NCBI GenBank assembly: GCA_009787175.1
Contig: WRGM01000142.1
Coordinates: 1-15,128 of the forward strand
DNA: 15,128 nt
Direction: 5' to 3'
Source of the DNA: Candidatus Bathycorpusculum fermentans
GTDB lineage: Archaea; Thermoproteota; Bathyarchaeia; Bathyarchaeales; Bathycorpusculaceae
Both the position numbers and the translations under genes were made by a program. The notes under the pieces were generated by a model. The model ran no database searches. It was not told the DNA's origin and saw nothing but the letters and a program-made list of their open reading frames with translations. Each line of letters opens with the position of its first letter. Positions within the stretch are counted from its first letter, which is position 1. Shown here piece after piece: positions 14,235-15,128 of this stretch.

Positions 14235-14378
14235 TTAGTATCTGCGTGGTTTTGCTGGTCTTTTTTGTGCCCAGCATTCGCGGCAATATACTGGTCTCTC
14301 TGGGTCTGGTACGAATGGTACTTCGCATTCTTTACCGCATTCAGAGCATGTTGCCTTGTGTAATTCTCTCTCAGTCAC
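14235..14378 (-). CDS. CxxC-x17-CxxC mini zinc-ribbon protein
   Basis: A 47-residue protein starting at GTG 14378, eight bases after an AAGGAG ribosome binding site, and ending at TAA 14235-14237. It has CSEC at residues 11-14 and CREC at 32-35 separated by exactly 17 residues, plus an extra Cys18. This fits the small archaeal/bacterial CxxC-x17-CxxC zinc-binding domain family. The tail is basic (AQKRPAKPRRY). Zinc binding and contact with nucleic acid are likely; the cellular role is unknown for the family. It lies between alba and tRNA-Ala on the same strand. A TATA-like AGTTTATAGATAAATC on the minus strand (about 14466-14481) could drive it. It is easily missed because of its size and GTG start. 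Confidence 0.85.
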   Translation of the reverse strand: MTERELHKATCSECGKECEVPFVPDPERPVYCRECWAQKRPAKPRRY

Positions 14379-14542
14379 TATTTTCAACTCCTTCTAACTG
14401 TTTATGATGCATAACGTTACTGTTTGCACTTTACTTTACTGGATTGTTGACGGTGTAATAAAGATTTATCTATAAACTAGTATGAACTTGAAATGTACAT
14501 ATTCTTATTGCTAACTTTTATGCTAATAAATGGTTTTGTTGT

Positions 14543-14576
14543 AAAAAGAGTTGAGAGTATTTTGTTCTCTCTTTTT
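14543..14576 (-). terminator. Hairpin/T5 terminator after alba
   Basis: On the minus strand AAAAAGAG (14576-14569) pairs with CTCTTTTT (14550-14543), an 8-bp stem with an 18-base loop whose 3' arm ends in T5. It is about 25 bases after the alba stop. Confidence 0.45.
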
Positions 14577-14599
14577 GAGTTGTTGTTCTGTCCTATGGT

Positions 14600-14887
14600 T
14601 TACTTTGCTAGAGTTATCTCTATAGTGGAAACCATTCTGGACTTGTTTTCGCCTTCTCTTGGTGGCATCTCAGCTGTTCCTATAGCGATTTTTTTTACTT
14701 TGAGGTCTTTTATGAAGCGGCTTCTTGCGATTTCTGCGACATCTACTGCTGTAGTGATTGCTTGACCTCTCGCTTTCAAAGTTATATCGCTAATGTTTCC
14801 TGAGGAGAATGCCGTGATGATGGCTAGAACATAGCTCATTGGAGGTTTATTTCCAACTAGTATTGTATCTTGTTGTTTTTCAGTCAT
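14600..14887 (-). CDS. albA: Alba chromatin / nucleic-acid-binding protein
   Basis: A 95-residue small basic dimer-forming protein that coats DNA and RNA in archaea. The full Alba domain is present. ILVGNKPPMSYVLAIITAF (9-27) has the basic loop, where family members usually have GKKP; here Asn13 replaces the first Lys and Lys14 is kept. ITLKARGQAITTAVDVAEIA (35-54) is the hallmark helix region. A flexible loop, EMPPREGENKSR (73-84), precedes the last strand. ATG 14887 is preceded by AGGTGA with a suitable gap. TTTATAAA on the minus strand at 14958-14965 is a likely TATA box, about 75 bases upstream. This gene is the best single marker that the sequence is archaeal. It probably acts as a general chromatin or RNA-binding protein; whether N13 weakens binding or removes an acetylation site cannot be judged here. 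Confidence 0.95.
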   Translation of the reverse strand: MTEKQQDTILVGNKPPMSYVLAIITAFSSGNISDITLKARGQAITTAVDVAEIARSRFIKDLKVKKIAIGTAEMPPREGENKSRMVSTIEITLAK

Positions 14888-14957
14888 TCTTTTTCACCTG
14901 TACTATATGTTTTCTGCCATTTCTGACAGTTTGCGTAACTATAAATGTCAAGGCTTG

Positions 14958-14965
14958 TTTATAAA
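14958..14965 (-). promoter_or_regulatory. alba TATA box candidate
   Basis: A near-palindromic TTTATAAA would place the minus-strand transcript start near 14935, leaving a 5' leader of about 50 bases that contains the AGGTGA ribosome binding site. A second weaker box, ATTTATAGTT (about 14937-14946), is an alternative. Confidence 0.45.
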
Positions 14966-15107
14966 GTGATTCAAACAAATATCACCGTTTTATTGATTTT
15001 TAACACGTTTGTTTTTGTCACGCAAGAAATAGCGTTGTTTTCTCACAAAATAATTTCACCCCTCTCAATTAGACTATGGTTAAAGTCAAAAAGAAGGGTG
15101 AACTTAA

Positions 15108-15128
15108 ATGGTGTCTAGAAAAACATGC
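15108..15128 (+). CDS. Start of an unidentified plus-strand gene (cut by window edge)
   Basis: ATG 15108 is preceded by GGGTGA (15096-15101), a good match to the archaeal ribosome binding site, with 6 bases between. Only the first seven residues (MVSRKTC) are visible, so no product can be named. ATG 15076 opens a different frame (MVKVKKKGELKW) without a ribosome binding site and is the weaker alternative. Confidence 0.4.

Overview
The window (about 15 kb, AT-rich) most likely comes from an anaerobic, host-associated archaeon. The evidence is an Alba chromatin protein, a CxxC-x17-CxxC mini zinc-ribbon protein, TATA-box-like promoters, strong GGAGGTGA-type ribosome binding sites, and a tRNA-Ala(UGC) gene with G3:U70 and an encoded CCA. 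Large InlB-repeat/beta-helix surface proteins of a kind common in gut bacteria point to a gut setting, such as a termite- or animal-gut Bathyarchaeia or Methanimicrococcus-like lineage. The exact lineage cannot be settled from this sequence alone.

Layout: (1) bases 1-575, the 3' end of a secreted InlB-repeat protein; (2) 576-1779, a non-coding stretch with a terminator and a roughly 446-bp element bounded by inverted repeats and carrying iterated GTAACCCATA motifs; (3) 1819-5835 and 6107-8800, two large head-to-tail cell-surface proteins. Each of these two has a signal peptide, a beta-helix region, InlB-type repeats, a Pro/Thr/Ser linker and the same three-helix C-terminal membrane module. 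The space between them holds a hairpin-rich leader or candidate ncRNA; (4) 9121-12325, a compact sulfur-assimilation operon: metY (O-acetylhomoserine sulfhydrylase), cysK (cysteine synthase) and metA (homoserine O-acyltransferase with the acetyl-specific Glu111); (5) 12399-about 13120, a decayed IS1-family transposase followed by about 0.9 kb of non-coding DNA with GTTTCC boxes and a G10 tract; (6) 14024-14887, the minus-strand cluster tRNA-Ala, zinc-ribbon protein and alba; (7) the first codons of a plus-strand gene at the right edge.

Working together: MetA makes O-acetylhomoserine, MetY converts it with sulfide to homocysteine, and CysK makes cysteine from O-acetylserine and sulfide. The operon is therefore a direct-sulfhydrylation route that needs no transsulfuration, which fits a sulfide-rich anoxic habitat. 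The surface proteins look like adhesins or envelope proteins anchored by their C-terminal helices. No sortase motif or archaeosortase signal is seen.

The most unusual signals are four. Keto/amino (G+T versus A+C) strand skew alternates and switches inside genes. The inverted-repeat element lies at 689-1134. A structured leader at 5880-6007 can hide its own ribosome binding site. A C-terminal membrane module is shared by both surface proteins and resembles, from memory, proteins of gut Firmicutes. I did not recognise a complete undescribed defence or mobile system.
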